A stretch of DNA of 64,000 nt, from NCBI GenBank assembly GCA_902578545.1, contig CACHDI010000005.1:57708-121707 (forward strand), in the 5' to 3' direction. The DNA comes from an uncultured Alphaproteobacteria bacterium. GTDB taxonomy: Bacteria; Pseudomonadota; Alphaproteobacteria; Rhodobacterales; Rhodobacteraceae. The notes beneath the pieces were generated by a model. The model was not told the DNA's origin. It was given only the letters and a program-made list of their open reading frames with translations, and searched no databases. The number at the start of each line of letters is the position of its first letter. Positions within the stretch are counted from its first letter, which is position 1. The position numbers and the translations under genes were made by a program. Of this stretch, positions 63,654-64,000 are shown piece by piece.

Positions 63654-64000
63654 TTATTTTATAAAATTCTCAGTGTTTTTAAGTTGGGTAAGTGCTCTTC
63701 TTTCTTTTTTGTTAGGGCGAGAAAAATTTTGAAAACCCTCATTGACATTACTTTTAATTTTTACCAGCTCAGTTACGATGCTGCTCTTCTTTTCATATAA
63801 AAACTTAGCCTTGCTATATGCATCTCTTTTATCTGCAAATTGTTTTACTATGATTCTGACAATTTCGTTTGAATTTTTTATTAGAATATCATCTTCTAGT
63901 TTTAAAAGTTGAGATTGTTTTTTTAATACCGATCCATTTAAGAAAATCATTTTTTTTTCTATTGCTTTTGTGACTTTTGTTCTAGTTTTAAAAAAACGAG
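63654..64000 (-). CDS. S4-domain RNA-binding protein (Hsp15-like), truncated by window edge
   Basis: The frame is open to the window edge. From an ATG at 63950 it gives 98 residues, but 16 more in-frame codons upstream read RFFKTRTKVTKAIEKK, which is the first helix of an S4 RNA-binding domain (usually WLWFARFFKTRTLATKL). FLNGSVLKKQSQLLKLEDDI continues the domain. So the true start lies beyond the window and the ATG is internal. Such proteins rescue 50S subunits carrying nascent chains. S4 protein, FdxA and CarD in this order is a common alphaproteobacterial arrangement. Confidence 0.85.
   Translation of the reverse strand, partial: RFFKTRTKVTKAIEKKMIFLNGSVLKKQSQLLKLEDDILIKNSNEIVRIIVKQFADKRDAYSKAKFLYEKKSSIVTELVKIKSNVNEGFQNFSRPNKKERRALTQLKNTENFIK

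Noticed and set aside
1..64000. CRISPR arrays, insertion sequences, prophage or genomic island borders
   Set aside because: No direct-repeat arrays, transposase or integrase genes, att-like repeats or shift in base composition were seen. All genes look native metabolic or core genes.

Overview
This is an AT-rich, tightly packed stretch of an alphaproteobacterial chromosome. Nearly all intergenic gaps are short, many genes overlap by 1-4 bases, and TTG starts are common. Base composition, gene order and gene content point to a free-living marine lineage with a streamlined genome (SAR11-like, HIMB59-like or AEGEAN-169-like; the clade cannot be fixed by eye). The CarD regulator, 7Fe ferredoxin and S4 RNA-binding protein at the right edge form a typical alphaproteobacterial backbone block. 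I saw no tRNA, rRNA, CRISPR array, insertion sequence or prophage.

Layout. (1) 1-11757: methylated-amine and one-carbon block. It holds an FAD oxidoreductase of the sarcosine/dimethylglycine type, a GntR/FCD repressor, a class I glutamine amidotransferase, a GlxA/GbdR-like AraC regulator, the heterotetrameric sarcosine oxidase operon soxBDAG, then fhs and folD. (2) 11786-25929: inositol block iolB, iolC-DUF2090, iolG, iolD and iolE. It also has an aldo-keto reductase, a second Gfo/Idh enzyme, a 2-hydroxyacid dehydrogenase, an HpcH/HpaI aldolase and a sugar ABC transporter (ATPase, permease with a large extra domain, binding protein). (3) 26241-36507: arginine transaminase and 2-ketoarginine decarboxylase (aruH, aruI), then a carnitine/gamma-butyrobetaine gene set (BKACE enzyme, L-carnitine dehydrogenase, acyl-CoA dehydrogenase, ADP-forming acyl-CoA ligase, CaiD-like hydratase), a low-molecular-weight phosphatase and a Gfo/Idh enzyme. 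(4) 36533-43455: a ureohydrolase, a fluoroacetate-dehalogenase-like hydrolase, an acyl-CoA synthetase, isovaleryl-CoA dehydrogenase, thiolase and a dienoyl-CoA isomerase-like crotonase. (5) 43461-51777: a complete Liv-type ABC transporter flanked by two different acyl-CoA ligases. (6) 51870-56114: a second ureohydrolase (guanidinobutyrase-like), glycerate kinase, an SDR and a diaminopropionate ammonia-lyase-like enzyme. (7) 56221-64000: bactofilin with an unknown partner, a hydroxyisobutyrate-dehydrogenase-like enzyme, an ABC-FtsX-AttH export unit, CarD, ferredoxin and a truncated S4 protein.

How it fits together (inference). Carnitine or gamma-butyrobetaine would be cut to a betainyl group, demethylated through glycine betaine, dimethylglycine and sarcosine, and oxidised by SoxBDAG, which gives methylene-THF. 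FolD and Fhs then oxidise the methyl carbon to formate with ATP yield. Arginine would go through AruH and AruI to guanidinobutyrate, which a ureohydrolase splits to GABA and urea. Several steps are absent from the window: betaine and dimethylglycine demethylases, betainyl-CoA thioesterase, guanidinobutyraldehyde dehydrogenase and iolA.

The points most worth checking are a SoxD lacking three of four zinc ligands, a roughly 150-170-residue insert in the sugar permease, a ureohydrolase that may start at ATT, a complete defluorinase-type active site, a recurring TACCAAA/TTTGGTA element at the methylamine regulator promoters, and an unrecognised bactofilin-partner protein.
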